Origin: Anaerolineales bacterium
GTDB taxonomy: Bacteria > Chloroflexota > Anaerolineae > Anaerolineales > E44-bin32
Assembly: GCA_011772595.1 (NCBI GenBank)
Contig: WVZH01000410.1
Span: 30,558-49,663, forward strand
DNA: 19,106 nt
Direction: 5' to 3'
This document shows, piece after piece, positions 1 through 7,656 of this stretch (position 1 is its first letter; each line of letters starts with the position of its first letter). A program made the translations under genes and the position numbers. The notes beneath the pieces were generated by a model, which did no database searches, was not told the origin of the DNA, and saw only the letters and a list, made by a program, of their open reading frames with translations.

Positions 1-29
1 TCTACCGATTTATCCGTATGAGGGCCCTG

Positions 30-38
30 TGGTAGAAT
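30..38 (+). promoter_or_regulatory. Possible extended -10 promoter upstream of hsp20
   Basis: The bases TGG-TAGAAT fit an extended -10 element (TGn followed by a hexamer matching TATAAT at five of six positions). The -35 region around 10-15 is poor (TTATCC). Transcription would start near 45 and leave a leader of about 125 nt before hsp20. No CIRCE or other heat-shock operator was seen. This is a weak call because the upstream sequence is cut off by the window edge. Confidence 0.25.
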
Positions 39-169
39 CATTCAGATTAATCCATTTTCGAGCTAAATCGCAGGTCACTGAATAGAAGTATGGGTCGGTG
101 AGGTAGGCATTTCTTAGTGGATGACGTATTTGTTTTGGTACAACAGGTCGTGATTAGAGGTGACGAGCG

Positions 170-499
170 ATGAGACGATCGCATATTTGGCGGCCTCCGA
201 CGGATGTTTATGAGACCGAAGATGCTTACATCGTTCTGGTCGAAATCGCAGGTATGCGTGATGCGGAGATTGCGGTTACGTTTGGTCGTCGCAATCTTAC
301 TATCAAAGGATCTCGGGCAGACACGAGCGCAAGGAAGGCTTTCCATCAAATGGAAATTGCCTATGGGGAATTTGCCACAGAAGCAGAAGTTCCCAGTGCG
401 ATTGACGCTTCTACTATCGAAGCGACGTATAGTGATGGATTCTTGCGCGTTGTGCTTCCTAAGGCGAAAGCAAAGAGCGTTAAAGTCGGCGATAAATAA
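170..499 (+). CDS. Small heat shock protein, Hsp20/alpha-crystallin family (short)
   Basis: This encodes a 109-aa ATP-independent holdase that would bind unfolding proteins in the cytoplasm. The alpha-crystallin core fills almost the whole protein. Residues 12-30 form the opening strands (ETEDAY..VEIAG), and residues 90-98 carry the family signature GFLRVVLPK. A small V-K-V near residues 104-106 may stand in for the C-terminal I-x-I/V motif that docks oligomers. The usual N-terminal arm of some 40 residues is reduced to about 12, so the protein is shorter than the typical 140-150 aa. AGAGGTG at 156-162, 7 nt from the ATG, supports the start. lon follows 69 nt downstream, so holdase and protease are paired. 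The family call is firm; the oligomeric behaviour of so short a form is not known. Confidence 0.9.
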   Translation: MRRSHIWRPPTDVYETEDAYIVLVEIAGMRDAEIAVTFGRRNLTIKGSRADTSARKAFHQMEIAYGEFATEAEVPSAIDASTIEATYSDGFLRVVLPKAKAKSVKVGDK

Positions 500-500
500 C

Positions 501-529
501 TTGCATGTCGGGTCTAGGATCAGGATAAT
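501..529 (+). promoter_or_regulatory. Candidate promoter for lon
   Basis: TTGCAT (501-506) and GATAAT (524-529) are separated by 17 nt. The -10 matches consensus at five of six positions and the -35 at three of six. Transcription would start near 536, about 33 nt before the lon ATG. This would let lon be expressed apart from hsp20, though read-through is equally possible. Confidence 0.35.
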
Positions 530-568
530 TGGTCCCGCCCAAGTGCACGGGAGTGTGAAACAAACAAT

Positions 569-3190
569 ATGGAAGGTAAATGGAGCACAAGGCAAGGTTT
601 CTATTTAGAGGATGATGACTCGACAGCATCTGTAATTACGGTGCAAAGAGATAGTCAGGAGACTCCAGGAGCGCCATCGGATTTGGAATTCTCCGAAATT
701 CCGGATGAGCTTCCTATTCTTCCATTACGTGGCGTTGTCGTATATCCACATACCGCGCTGCCGCTCAACATTGGACAGCCACGCTCGATAAAACTGGTTG
801 ATGAAGTCGTCGCCTCTCACCGATTGATTGGATTGGTGGCGTCCAAGGATCCGGAGCTAGAAACACCAGGACCTGATGATCTCTATCGATTTGGAACTGT
901 AGCCGCAATTCAGCGTTTGTTGCGCGCTCCAGATGCCACTATCCGCTTGCTTGTGCGCGGCTTGGGGCGTTTCGAACTTGATGAGTTTACCGCTCTTGAG
1001 CCTTACCTCAAGGCGAAAATCAAACTTTCTCCGGAAGAGATTGAGGAAGGTGTCGAAGTCGAAGCCCAAGTGCACGCGGCTAAGGATCAATTCCAACAGA
1101 TTGCGGAGCTGGCACCTTCACTACCGCAAGAAATCCTAGGCAGCGTCTTGCTTCTGGATCATCCGCTCCATGTGGCCTATACCATTGCTAACTATCAACG
1201 CATCGAACTCGATGAAGCTCAGAAAATACTTGACGAAACCTCCACGATAAGCAAACTGCAACGCATTAACACGTTGCTCAGTCGAGAGGTGGAAGTTCTG
1301 TCTTTGGGTCAACAGATCCAACATGAAGCACGCACAGAGATCGAGAAGGTGCAGCGCGAGTATTTCCTTCGCGAGCAGCTTAAAGCCATTCAACGCGAGT
1401 TGGGCGAAGGTGACGAACAAGCTGCTGAAGTGGAGGAATTTCGGCAACGTATTGAAGCCGCGCACTTGCCTGAGGAAGCTGAAAAACAAGCCCGTAGGGA
1501 GCTCGACCGAATGGCGCGCCTTCCAACTGCGGCGGCGGAGTACGGCGTCATCCGGACGTACCTCGATTGGCTTGTCTCCCTTCCTTGGGACAAGTCGACA
1601 CAAGACAACCTCGACCTCAAACACGCGCGTGGTGTGCTTGATGAAGACCATTATGGTCTGGAGGACATCAAAGAGCGGATAATAGAGTATTTGGCGATAC
1701 GCAAGCTCAAGATGGAACGTAAGCAGGAGCTGGAACAGGAACCTGAGGACGAGATAAGGCGTCAACGCGAGGGTGTGATCTTATGCTTCATAGGTCCCCC
1801 GGGTGTCGGCAAGACGTCATTGGGGCGCTCGATCGCCCGTGCCATGGAGCGAAAGTTTATCCGCATGTCCCTAGGCGGAATGCATGATGAGGCCGAAATC
1901 CGAGGTCATCGTAGAACCTATATCGGGGCGATGCCGGGACGCATCCTTCAAACCATGCGCAGGGTTGAATCTCGCAACCCTGTATTCATGCTCGATGAGG
2001 TCGACAAGTTGGGGAGGGATTTTCGAGGTGATCCCGCTTCGGCTCTTCTTGAAGTGCTCGATCCGGAACAGAATCGCGAGTTCAGGGACCATTATATCGA
2101 TATCCCCTTCGACCTTTCTCAAGTCATGTTTATCACGACTGCGAATTGGGTCGAGACCATCCCAGCGCCCTTGCTCGACCGTATGGAAGTGATCCGCCTT
2201 GCAGGCTATACGGACAATGAGAAGAAGGCGATCGCCAGTGGCTATCTAATCCCCCGGCAGATCCGTGAGAATGGATTGAAGGAAGGCGAGGTTACCTTCA
2301 ACGATGAAGCGCTCGAGACGGTGATTCGCTTTTATACACGTGAAGCAGGGGTACGCAATCTGGAGCGCGAAATCGGTAGTCTCTGCCGCAAAGTTGCTAC
2401 CCAGATCGCTGAGGGTACTGTCGACAAGGTCGAGATCACTCCGGAAGGAGTGCGTGAGTTTCTGGGTAAGCCTCGCTTCCTTGGTAGCGAGGAGCTAATC
2501 GAGCGCACGTCCGTGCCAGGCGTAGCCACGGGGTTGGCGTATACGCCCGTTGGTGGAGACGTACTCTTTATCGAGGCGACGGCGATGCCTGGAAACAAGC
2601 AGTTCATGCTTACGGGATCGCTTGGGCAAGTGATGCAGGAATCCGCTCGTGCTGCGCTTTCCTACGTACGTTCAATGTCCGATGACATGTCGATCTCCAA
2701 CGACTTCTGGGAGAAGAATGACATCCATTTACATGTACCGGCCGGCGCGCAACCTAAGGACGGGCCCTCCGCAGGTGTGACGATGGCAGTCGCCTTAGCA
2801 TCATTGGCAACGGGAAGACCGGTACGCGCGAGTGTAGGCATGACAGGGGAGGTCACATTACGAGGCAAAATCCTCCCGGTTGGTGGGGTGAAGGAGAAAG
2901 TCTTGGCGGCACACAGGGCAGGATTGAACACAGTGTTGCTTCCACCCCGCAATGAGATGGACTTGGAAGACGTGCCAGAAGAGGTCCGGAATGAGATCGA
3001 TTTCGTATTTATAGAAACCATCGCTGATGCGGTTCAGGCTGCATTGGAGCAGAAGCAGAAAAGGCAAAGGACAACGGCGCGAGCGACTACGAAACGAAAG
3101 ACTACGAAAGCCCAACCGAAAACATCGCAGCCCAAGGCTCGACGAAGAGCGAGCAAACGATCGACCAAGGAAAACGAAAGTTCCCAATGA
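569..3190 (+). CDS. lon: ATP-dependent Lon protease (LonA type)
   Basis: This is an 873-aa AAA+ serine protease that degrades misfolded and short-lived regulatory proteins in the cytoplasm. The LON substrate-binding domain starts near residue 48 (ELPILPLRG). Walker A is GPPGVGKT at 409-416 and Walker B is VFMLDEVDK at 472-480. The proteolytic domain has the catalytic serine in KDGPSAG (Ser734) and the partner lysine in GGVKEK (Lys777). Their 43-residue spacing equals that of E. coli Lon (S679/K722). The ATG at 569 is the only usable start after an in-frame stop at 515-517, although the ribosome site is weak (GGGAGTG, distant). The protein is longer than usual for two reasons: an acidic N-terminal extension of about 45 residues, and a C-terminal tail whose last 45 residues contain 17 Lys/Arg. 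Confidence 0.98.
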   Translation: MEGKWSTRQGFYLEDDDSTASVITVQRDSQETPGAPSDLEFSEIPDELPILPLRGVVVYPHTALPLNIGQPRSIKLVDEVVASHRLIGLVASKDPELETPGPDDLYRFGTVAAIQRLLRAPDATIRLLVRGLGRFELDEFTALEPYLKAKIKLSPEEIEEGVEVEAQVHAAKDQFQQIAELAPSLPQEILGSVLLLDHPLHVAYTIANYQRIELDEAQKILDETSTISKLQRINTLLSREVEVLSLGQQIQHEARTEIEKVQREYFLREQLKAIQRELGEGDEQAAEVEEFRQRIEAAHLPEEAEKQARRELDRMARLPTAAAEYGVIRTYLDWLVSLPWDKSTQDNLDLKHARGVLDEDHYGLEDIKERIIEYLAIRKLKMERKQELEQEPEDEIRRQREGVILCFIGPPGVGKTSLGRSIARAMERKFIRMSLGGMHDEAEIRGHRRTYIGAMPGRILQTMRRVESRNPVFMLDEVDKLGRDFRGDPASALLEVLDPEQNREFRDHYIDIPFDLSQVMFITTANWVETIPAPLLDRMEVIRLAGYTDNEKKAIASGYLIPRQIRENGLKEGEVTFNDEALETVIRFYTREAGVRNLEREIGSLCRKVATQIAEGTVDKVEITPEGVREFLGKPRFLGSEELIERTSVPGVATGLAYTPVGGDVLFIEATAMPGNKQFMLTGSLGQVMQESARAALSYVRSMSDDMSISNDFWEKNDIHLHVPAGAQPKDGPSAGVTMAVALASLATGRPVRASVGMTGEVTLRGKILPVGGVKEKVLAAHRAGLNTVLLPPRNEMDLEDVPEEVRNEIDFVFIETIADAVQAALEQKQKRQRTTARATTKRKTTKAQPKTSQPKARRRASKRSTKENESSQ

Positions 3191-3224
3191 GCACAGCTGC
3201 ACTGTTTGGAAAGGTGATTCCATA

Positions 3225-3578
3225 GTGACCAAAGTGCTAATCATCGATGACGATAGAACCATGGTGTCGTTGCTTACTACGCTCCTTGAGATGGATGGCT
3301 TCGAAGTCGCGGAGGTGCGCAATTGGGGAGCCATTCTAGAGACGGTGCGGTCTGAACTTCCTGATTTGGTGCTGATGGATTTCTTTTTGCCGCAGATAGA
3401 AGGGCTGGAAGTAATCACGCAGATGCGCGGCGATCCTGAACTCGCTGACATTCGCATCATTATGACTTCCGGTATGGATGTCTCCGATCAGTGCCTGGAT
3501 GCGGGAGCCGATACCTTTTTACTCAAACCCTACACCCCGGATCAATTGCTTGAAAGCATCCAAGCGAATCTTGTTTAA
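3225..3578 (+). CDS. Single-domain response regulator (CheY-like receiver)
   Basis: This 117-aa protein is a bare receiver domain with no output domain. The acidic pocket is D8-D9-D10 (LIIDDD), the phospho-acceptor is Asp52 (VLMDFFLP), the switch residues are T81/S82 (IIMTSG), and the conserved lysine is Lys101 (LLKPY). I place the start at GTG 3225, where AAAGGTG (3211-3216 area) lies about 8 nt upstream. A longer frame reaches back into the end of lon, but its extra residues are only lon's lysine-rich tail read in another frame. The gene begins 34 nt after lon. No histidine kinase is present in the window, so its signal and partner are unknown. It might act through protein contact, as CheY or Spo0F do. 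Confidence 0.93.
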   Translation: MTKVLIIDDDRTMVSLLTTLLEMDGFEVAEVRNWGAILETVRSELPDLVLMDFFLPQIEGLEVITQMRGDPELADIRIIMTSGMDVSDQCLDAGADTFLLKPYTPDQLLESIQANLV

Positions 3579-3629
3579 CCTTGGGGGGAGAAGAGTTCTT
3601 TCTCAATTATTGAAGGAAAGCTGGAGACC

Positions 3630-5366
3630 GTGACAAAGAAAAAAGGGCGCCGTTCAGCTAGGAAATGGTGTTTAGTCGATTTACATTTACATACGCCGGC
3701 TTCAAGTGATTATCAGGAGCCGGACGTTTCTTTCCTCGATATCCTGCGGAGAGCCGTCGCAAGAGGATTGGATATTATCGCTTTCACAGACCACAATACT
3801 GTGGCAGGCTATCGTCGCATGCAGGAAGCACTCACACAACTGGAACTCTTGGAAAGCCTGGACCGCATTACGGATGATGAGCGCAGACAGTTAAATGAAT
3901 ATCGAAAGTTATTGAAGCAAATTCTAGTTTTACCGGCATTTGAGTTCACGGCGACATTTGGATTCCATGTCCTGGCGATATTTCCTCCCGAGAAACCAGT
4001 CCGTGAATTGGAGCATCTACTCCTGAGCCTAAACGTTCCCGCCGACCAACTCGACTCGGGCTCCGTCACCGTCGGTGCGAGCAGTGACGTGTTAACGGCC
4101 TATCGAATGATTGATGAAGCCGGCGGTGTTGTCATCGCCGCTCACGCGAATTCCACCAACGGGGTTGCGATGCGAGGTTATGGCTTTGGAGGGCAAACTA
4201 AGATCGCTTATACCCAGGATCCCCATTTGTACGCACTGGAGGTGACGGACCTGGGCCAGAAAGGACGTCGCTCGACGGCGGCATTCTTCAGTGGGACGAA
4301 GCCGGAATATCCCCGCCGAATGCATTGTATTCAAGGCTCCGACGCACATCGTTTACGCACTGACCCCAATAACAAAAAAAATCTTGGCGTAGGTGACCGT
4401 GCAACCCGGATGTTCTTGGAGGAAATCTCCTTCAAGGCGTTGAAGGATCTCTTCCAAAGTAACGACTTCGCACGGACACGACCTCATTGGCCCACCGAGC
4501 GTGAGGAATTTGATTTTGTGCGTCAGGCACGAGAGGAAGGTCCAAGCATTATCCAGGATTTTCATGAAAGCATGACGGTCCGTGGCGGACGATTGTATGC
4601 CGTCATCGCCGATGTCTGCGCTTTCGCAAACACCAATGGTGGTACGCTGTTCATTGGAGTAAGTTCCGATCCGAAAAAGGAACCGGCAGGGATTTCCCGT
4701 CCAGCGACGGCTGTATCCCAATTACATCAAGAATTGGCGAAACGCATCCACCCCACGCTACCTTATGAGGTGGATATCCAAGATACGCAGGATAAGAAGA
4801 TCATACGTGTATTGGTACCACGCGGCGTGGATCCGCCTTACGCAGTCGACGACAACAAGATCTACGTCCGAGACGAGGCGGATACCGGCCTCGCAGTACG
4901 AGACGAGATCGTACAACTTGTGGTGAGGGGTCAGGAACGGCGAGTTGATAGCCCACGCCCGATTCCCGAGAAAGGCGAACTTGCGCCGGATGAGAAGATC
5001 GAGGTGGGTGTAGCCCCCCCAAGGACAGGTGTTGAGGTTGTAGCTTATGAGGAGCGAAACGGGGTTCGCTACTATACAATGCGGGATTTGCGTAATGGAA
5101 ACGTCGTTAAAAATGTCACCAAGACCTCTGCTCGCCGATTATGGCATTACGCCATCTCTCAATATGTGAACCTCCCGGAGGATCTCAACAAGGCGAGCAT
5201 TGCGTGGCAAGGGGACTTGGGCGTTCTTCGTGAACAAAAGAGGGGTAAGCGAAAGCGTTACGATCTAGCGCAGCGAACCCAGCAAGGCATCCGAGTGTAC
5301 TTCGGTGTTACCGAGGATGGAATCGGCGGCGAATGGAAACGTCTTGTGGGGGTAGATGGGGAGTAG
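3630..5366 (+). CDS. PHP-domain hydrolase fused to Schlafen AlbA_2 domain
   Basis: This is a 578-aa multidomain protein. Residues 14-245 form a PHP domain with an apparently complete metal site: HLH (H19, H21), TDH (D54, H55), E105, H113, H172 and SDAH (D238, H240). PHP domains act as phosphoesterases or exonucleases. Residues 303-432 match the Schlafen AlbA_2 (formerly AAA_4) fold, with FHES near 311-314 and the hallmark FANTNGG...FIGVS at 332-345. Such domains occur in putative DNA/RNA-binding regulators and some defence proteins. Residues 465-578 are a further basic, aromatic-rich part I cannot assign. The start is GTG at 3630, with AAGGAAAG at 3613-3620. The architecture suggests a nucleic-acid-processing enzyme in DNA repair, RNA metabolism or defence; the substrate is unknown. 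It lies 51 nt after the response regulator gene. Confidence 0.85.
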   Translation: MTKKKGRRSARKWCLVDLHLHTPASSDYQEPDVSFLDILRRAVARGLDIIAFTDHNTVAGYRRMQEALTQLELLESLDRITDDERRQLNEYRKLLKQILVLPAFEFTATFGFHVLAIFPPEKPVRELEHLLLSLNVPADQLDSGSVTVGASSDVLTAYRMIDEAGGVVIAAHANSTNGVAMRGYGFGGQTKIAYTQDPHLYALEVTDLGQKGRRSTAAFFSGTKPEYPRRMHCIQGSDAHRLRTDPNNKKNLGVGDRATRMFLEEISFKALKDLFQSNDFARTRPHWPTEREEFDFVRQAREEGPSIIQDFHESMTVRGGRLYAVIADVCAFANTNGGTLFIGVSSDPKKEPAGISRPATAVSQLHQELAKRIHPTLPYEVDIQDTQDKKIIRVLVPRGVDPPYAVDDNKIYVRDEADTGLAVRDEIVQLVVRGQERRVDSPRPIPEKGELAPDEKIEVGVAPPRTGVEVVAYEERNGVRYYTMRDLRNGNVVKNVTKTSARRLWHYAISQYVNLPEDLNKASIAWQGDLGVLREQKRGKRKRYDLAQRTQQGIRVYFGVTEDGIGGEWKRLVGVDGE

Positions 5367-5418
5367 AGAAATAATTTCCAGAGTTCTGTTGAATCCCCTT
5401 TCGTAACGATTCGAGCGG

Positions 5419-5459
5419 GTTGGTTGCGTTCCTATATCCTGCAGTGGCGTGCAACCAAT
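5419..5459 (+). promoter_or_regulatory. Inverted repeat (hairpin) between the PHP gene and mogA
   Basis: TTGGTTGC at 5420-5427 is a perfect inverted repeat of GCAACCAA at 5451-5458. G-U pairs can extend the stem by one pair outward and two inward, leaving a 19-nt loop. No T-run follows directly, so it is not a classic intrinsic terminator. It could be an RNA structure in the mogA leader or an operator. The function is unknown. Confidence 0.4.
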
Positions 5460-5532
5460 ACTTATCAATGAGCGCACAAGCCGTTCCCTTTTTTGTAGAT
5501 GATGATGCTTTTTTATGGGCGAAGGTGATCCT

Positions 5533-6048
5533 ATGAGGGTTGCGGTCCTTACAGTCTCAGATCGGTCTTCTCGAGGCGAGCGAGAGGATCGCTCGGGTCC
5601 TGAATTGCAGAAGAAGTTAGGCGCGCAAGGGTGGCGAGTGGTGGAAAGCAAAGTGGTGCCAGATGAGCGCCAGGAGATCGAAGGAGTTCTTCGTGAGTGG
5701 TCGGATGCGGGAGAAGTCGACTTAATCCTCACAACGGGCGGCACCGGTTTCTCGCCACGGGATCAAACCCCAGAAGCGACTCTGGCGGTTATCGATCGCA
5801 TCGCACCGGGTTTTGCAGAGGCTATGCGCGCCCGCAGTATGAATGTCACCCCACACGCAATGCTTTCCCGAGCTGTTGCTGGAATCCGGGGGCAGGTTTT
5901 AATCGTCAATCTTCCGGGTAGCCCAAAAGCAGCCGTGGAGAACCTTGAGGTGATCCTCCCAGCATTACCTCACGCAATCCAGTTGCTCCAGGAGGCACCG
6001 GATTCGGAGCTCGGTCATCAACCGTCCAGACCGCCTGGCAATGTATAG
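5533..6048 (+). CDS. MogA/MoaB-family molybdopterin adenylyltransferase-like protein
   Basis: This encodes a 171-aa protein of the MoCF-biosynthesis fold. Members bind molybdopterin; MogA uses ATP to adenylate it before metal insertion, and MoaB is a close relative. The glycine-rich active-site loop is TTGGTGFSPRDQTPEA (67-82), with the upstream Asp10 in VSD and the downstream signature NLPGSPKA (126-133). The ATG at 5533 is preferred over one 18 nt upstream because AAGGTG (5522-5527) sits 5 nt before it. A C-terminal tail of about 15 residues is rich in Pro, Ser and Gly. No other molybdenum-cofactor gene is present in the window, so it cannot be decided whether it acts as MogA or MoaB. It appears to be its own unit, with gaps of 166 nt before and 222 nt after. 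Confidence 0.92.
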   Translation: MRVAVLTVSDRSSRGEREDRSGPELQKKLGAQGWRVVESKVVPDERQEIEGVLREWSDAGEVDLILTTGGTGFSPRDQTPEATLAVIDRIAPGFAEAMRARSMNVTPHAMLSRAVAGIRGQVLIVNLPGSPKAAVENLEVILPALPHAIQLLQEAPDSELGHQPSRPPGNV

Positions 6049-6095
6049 TCCTTGGTGCCTGCTTCATCCATTCGCGCCAAGTATTTCATGTCATG

Positions 6096-6199
6096 GGCAA
6101 GGAATCTATATGGTCGTGAGTTGAATTGCCTTGAACCGCGCCTAACGCATAAATACCCGTCCATAGGTGCATCACTTTCCCCAGTGGCTATGGGACTGG
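6096..6199 (+). promoter_or_regulatory. Possible structured leader of the MFS transporter gene
   Basis: The 222-nt gap before the transporter holds several inverted repeats. GGCAA (6096-6100) pairs with TTGCC (6126-6130). CCATAG (6161-6166) pairs with CTATGG (6188-6193), enclosing CACT/AGTG (6173-6176 and 6183-6186). A competing pair is CCAGT (6181-6185) with ACTGG (6195-6199), and it excludes the previous one. Alternative pairings can mark a cis-regulatory RNA, but short stems like these also arise by chance. I recognise no known riboswitch and no good promoter here. Confidence 0.2.
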
Positions 6200-6270
6200 C
6201 ATCGCCCTTTAGGATGATTGCATCGAATACTGGCTGAAATCGGTCTTGAAGACATACAACGGAGGTTTGC

Positions 6271-7581
6271 ATGGCGTCTAGGTCTCGCTACCGCTGGATT
6301 GTCGTCGCCGTTTTCTTCGCCTTTATGCTTCTGCACCAATCAGATCGTCTACTCATAGGCTCGCTAACAACCCAAATCATGGAGACATTTTCCATCAATC
6401 GAGCGCAGATGGGCGCCATTGTCACCGGCGCACTACTCGTCTCAGCACTCCTTTATCCAGTGTGGGGATATTTATTCGATCGTTTCGCAAGAGCAAAACT
6501 GCTAGCACTGGCGTCTGCGATTTGGGGCTCAACCACTTGGTTGAGTGCAATTGCCCCCAACTTTACCAGCTTTCTTGTTACTCGGGCATCGACTGGCGTG
6601 GATGATTCAAGCTATCCAGGATTGTACAGCCTGATCGCAGACTACTTTGGTCCTGCGATGAGGGGGAAAGTCTACGGGTTGCTACAGCTATCCCAGCCTC
6701 TCGGATACATGCTTGGTCTGATCGTGGCAACGATGCTCAGCGGTGCGATCGGCTGGCGGGGTATTTATTACATCACAGGTTCGCTTGGATTGGTTATGGC
6801 GATCGTGATCCTGCTCAGTGTTCGCGAGGCACCGCGTGGCAGAAGCGAACCTGAGATGGAAGGCCTTGAAGAGATTGGGATTTACCGATTTGACAAGAAT
6901 ATCGCTTTTGGGCTCTTCAAGAAGCAAAGTCTATTGTTGCTTTTTGCGCAGGGGTTTGTCGGAGTCTTTCCGTGGAACGTTATAACCTATTGGTTTTTTA
7001 ATTACCTAGAAACGGAGCGCAATTACACGCAAGATGCGGTACTGATGACGATGGCGCCGGCTGTCATCGTTCTCGCTTCGGGATATTTCGTCGGGGGATG
7101 GTTAGGGGACTTACTTTTTAAGAGGACGCCACGCGGCAGGTTGTTGGTTTCTGTATTGGGAGTGTTTGCTGGTGCCGTGCTTCTCTTTCTGACGATGAAC
7201 GTCTCGCTAGAAAATCAAACCCTTTTCCTCATCCTGCTAGTCCTGACGGCATTCTTCATTCCCTTTGCCTCGCCGAACGTGATCTCGTCGGTTTATGACA
7301 TTACATTGCCTGAAGTTCGTAGTACGGCGCTCGCCATTCAGTATTTCATCGAAAACGGAGGCTCGGCGCTGGCTCCCTGGCTTGCAGGTTTGATCGCGGT
7401 GCGGTCGTCCCTGCATCAGGCGATCCTTGTGATCTGTATCTCGGCTTGGGTTCTCGGTGCAGGCCTGTTGACCCTGACCGCCTACCTTGTGCCCCAAGAT
7501 ATACGGACTTTAAGGCGCCAACTTCAAGAGCGTGCGGATAAGGAACGAGCCATCCAAGAAGCTGCTTCTGTGGCCGGGTGA
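6271..7581 (+). CDS. MFS transporter (Spinster/hexuronate-like)
   Basis: This is a 436-aa major facilitator superfamily permease with about 12 hydrophobic segments. The loop between helices 2 and 3 carries motif A as GYLFDRFARAK (66-76), and the repeat in the second half is GGWLGD (275-280) followed by a basic stretch. The segment around residues 110-125 (GVDDSSYPGLYS) resembles the GxGEAxY region of Spinster-type and related organic-anion or lipid transporters. The substrate cannot be told from sequence. Start support is excellent: GGAGG at 6261-6265, 5 nt before the ATG. The C-terminal cytoplasmic tail is charged (RRQLQERADKERA). The neighbouring genes give no clear hint of substrate. Confidence 0.9.
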   Translation: MASRSRYRWIVVAVFFAFMLLHQSDRLLIGSLTTQIMETFSINRAQMGAIVTGALLVSALLYPVWGYLFDRFARAKLLALASAIWGSTTWLSAIAPNFTSFLVTRASTGVDDSSYPGLYSLIADYFGPAMRGKVYGLLQLSQPLGYMLGLIVATMLSGAIGWRGIYYITGSLGLVMAIVILLSVREAPRGRSEPEMEGLEEIGIYRFDKNIAFGLFKKQSLLLLFAQGFVGVFPWNVITYWFFNYLETERNYTQDAVLMTMAPAVIVLASGYFVGGWLGDLLFKRTPRGRLLVSVLGVFAGAVLLFLTMNVSLENQTLFLILLVLTAFFIPFASPNVISSVYDITLPEVRSTALAIQYFIENGGSALAPWLAGLIAVRSSLHQAILVICISAWVLGAGLLTLTAYLVPQDIRTLRRQLQERADKERAIQEAASVAG

Positions 7582-7656
7582 TTATTGATTGTCTTTGGAA
7601 GCCTTGAAAGATGGTTGATTCCTTAGAAACACCTCGCGCTGTTCGAAACGTGAACG

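Noticed and set aside
1..36. TCTACC/GGTAGA inverted repeat at the window start
   Set aside because: Six base pairs with a 24-nt loop next to a cut edge are too weak to call an operator or terminator.
47..595. 182-codon minus-strand frame opposite hsp20
   Set aside because: It overlaps the well-supported Hsp20 gene, its product is Cys/Ser/Arg-rich with no family features, and it has no ribosome site.
1136..1765. 209-codon minus-strand frame inside lon
   Set aside because: Lon is unambiguous here; the antisense frame follows from codon bias and resembles no protein family.
3027..3224. Extended N-terminus for the response regulator
   Set aside because: The added residues come from lon's basic tail read in another frame; a receiver domain starting at GTG 3225 with a ribosome site is complete.
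5367..5532. Moco riboswitch before mogA
   Set aside because: Only one convincing stem is visible and I cannot match the multi-stem Moco RNA consensus by eye.
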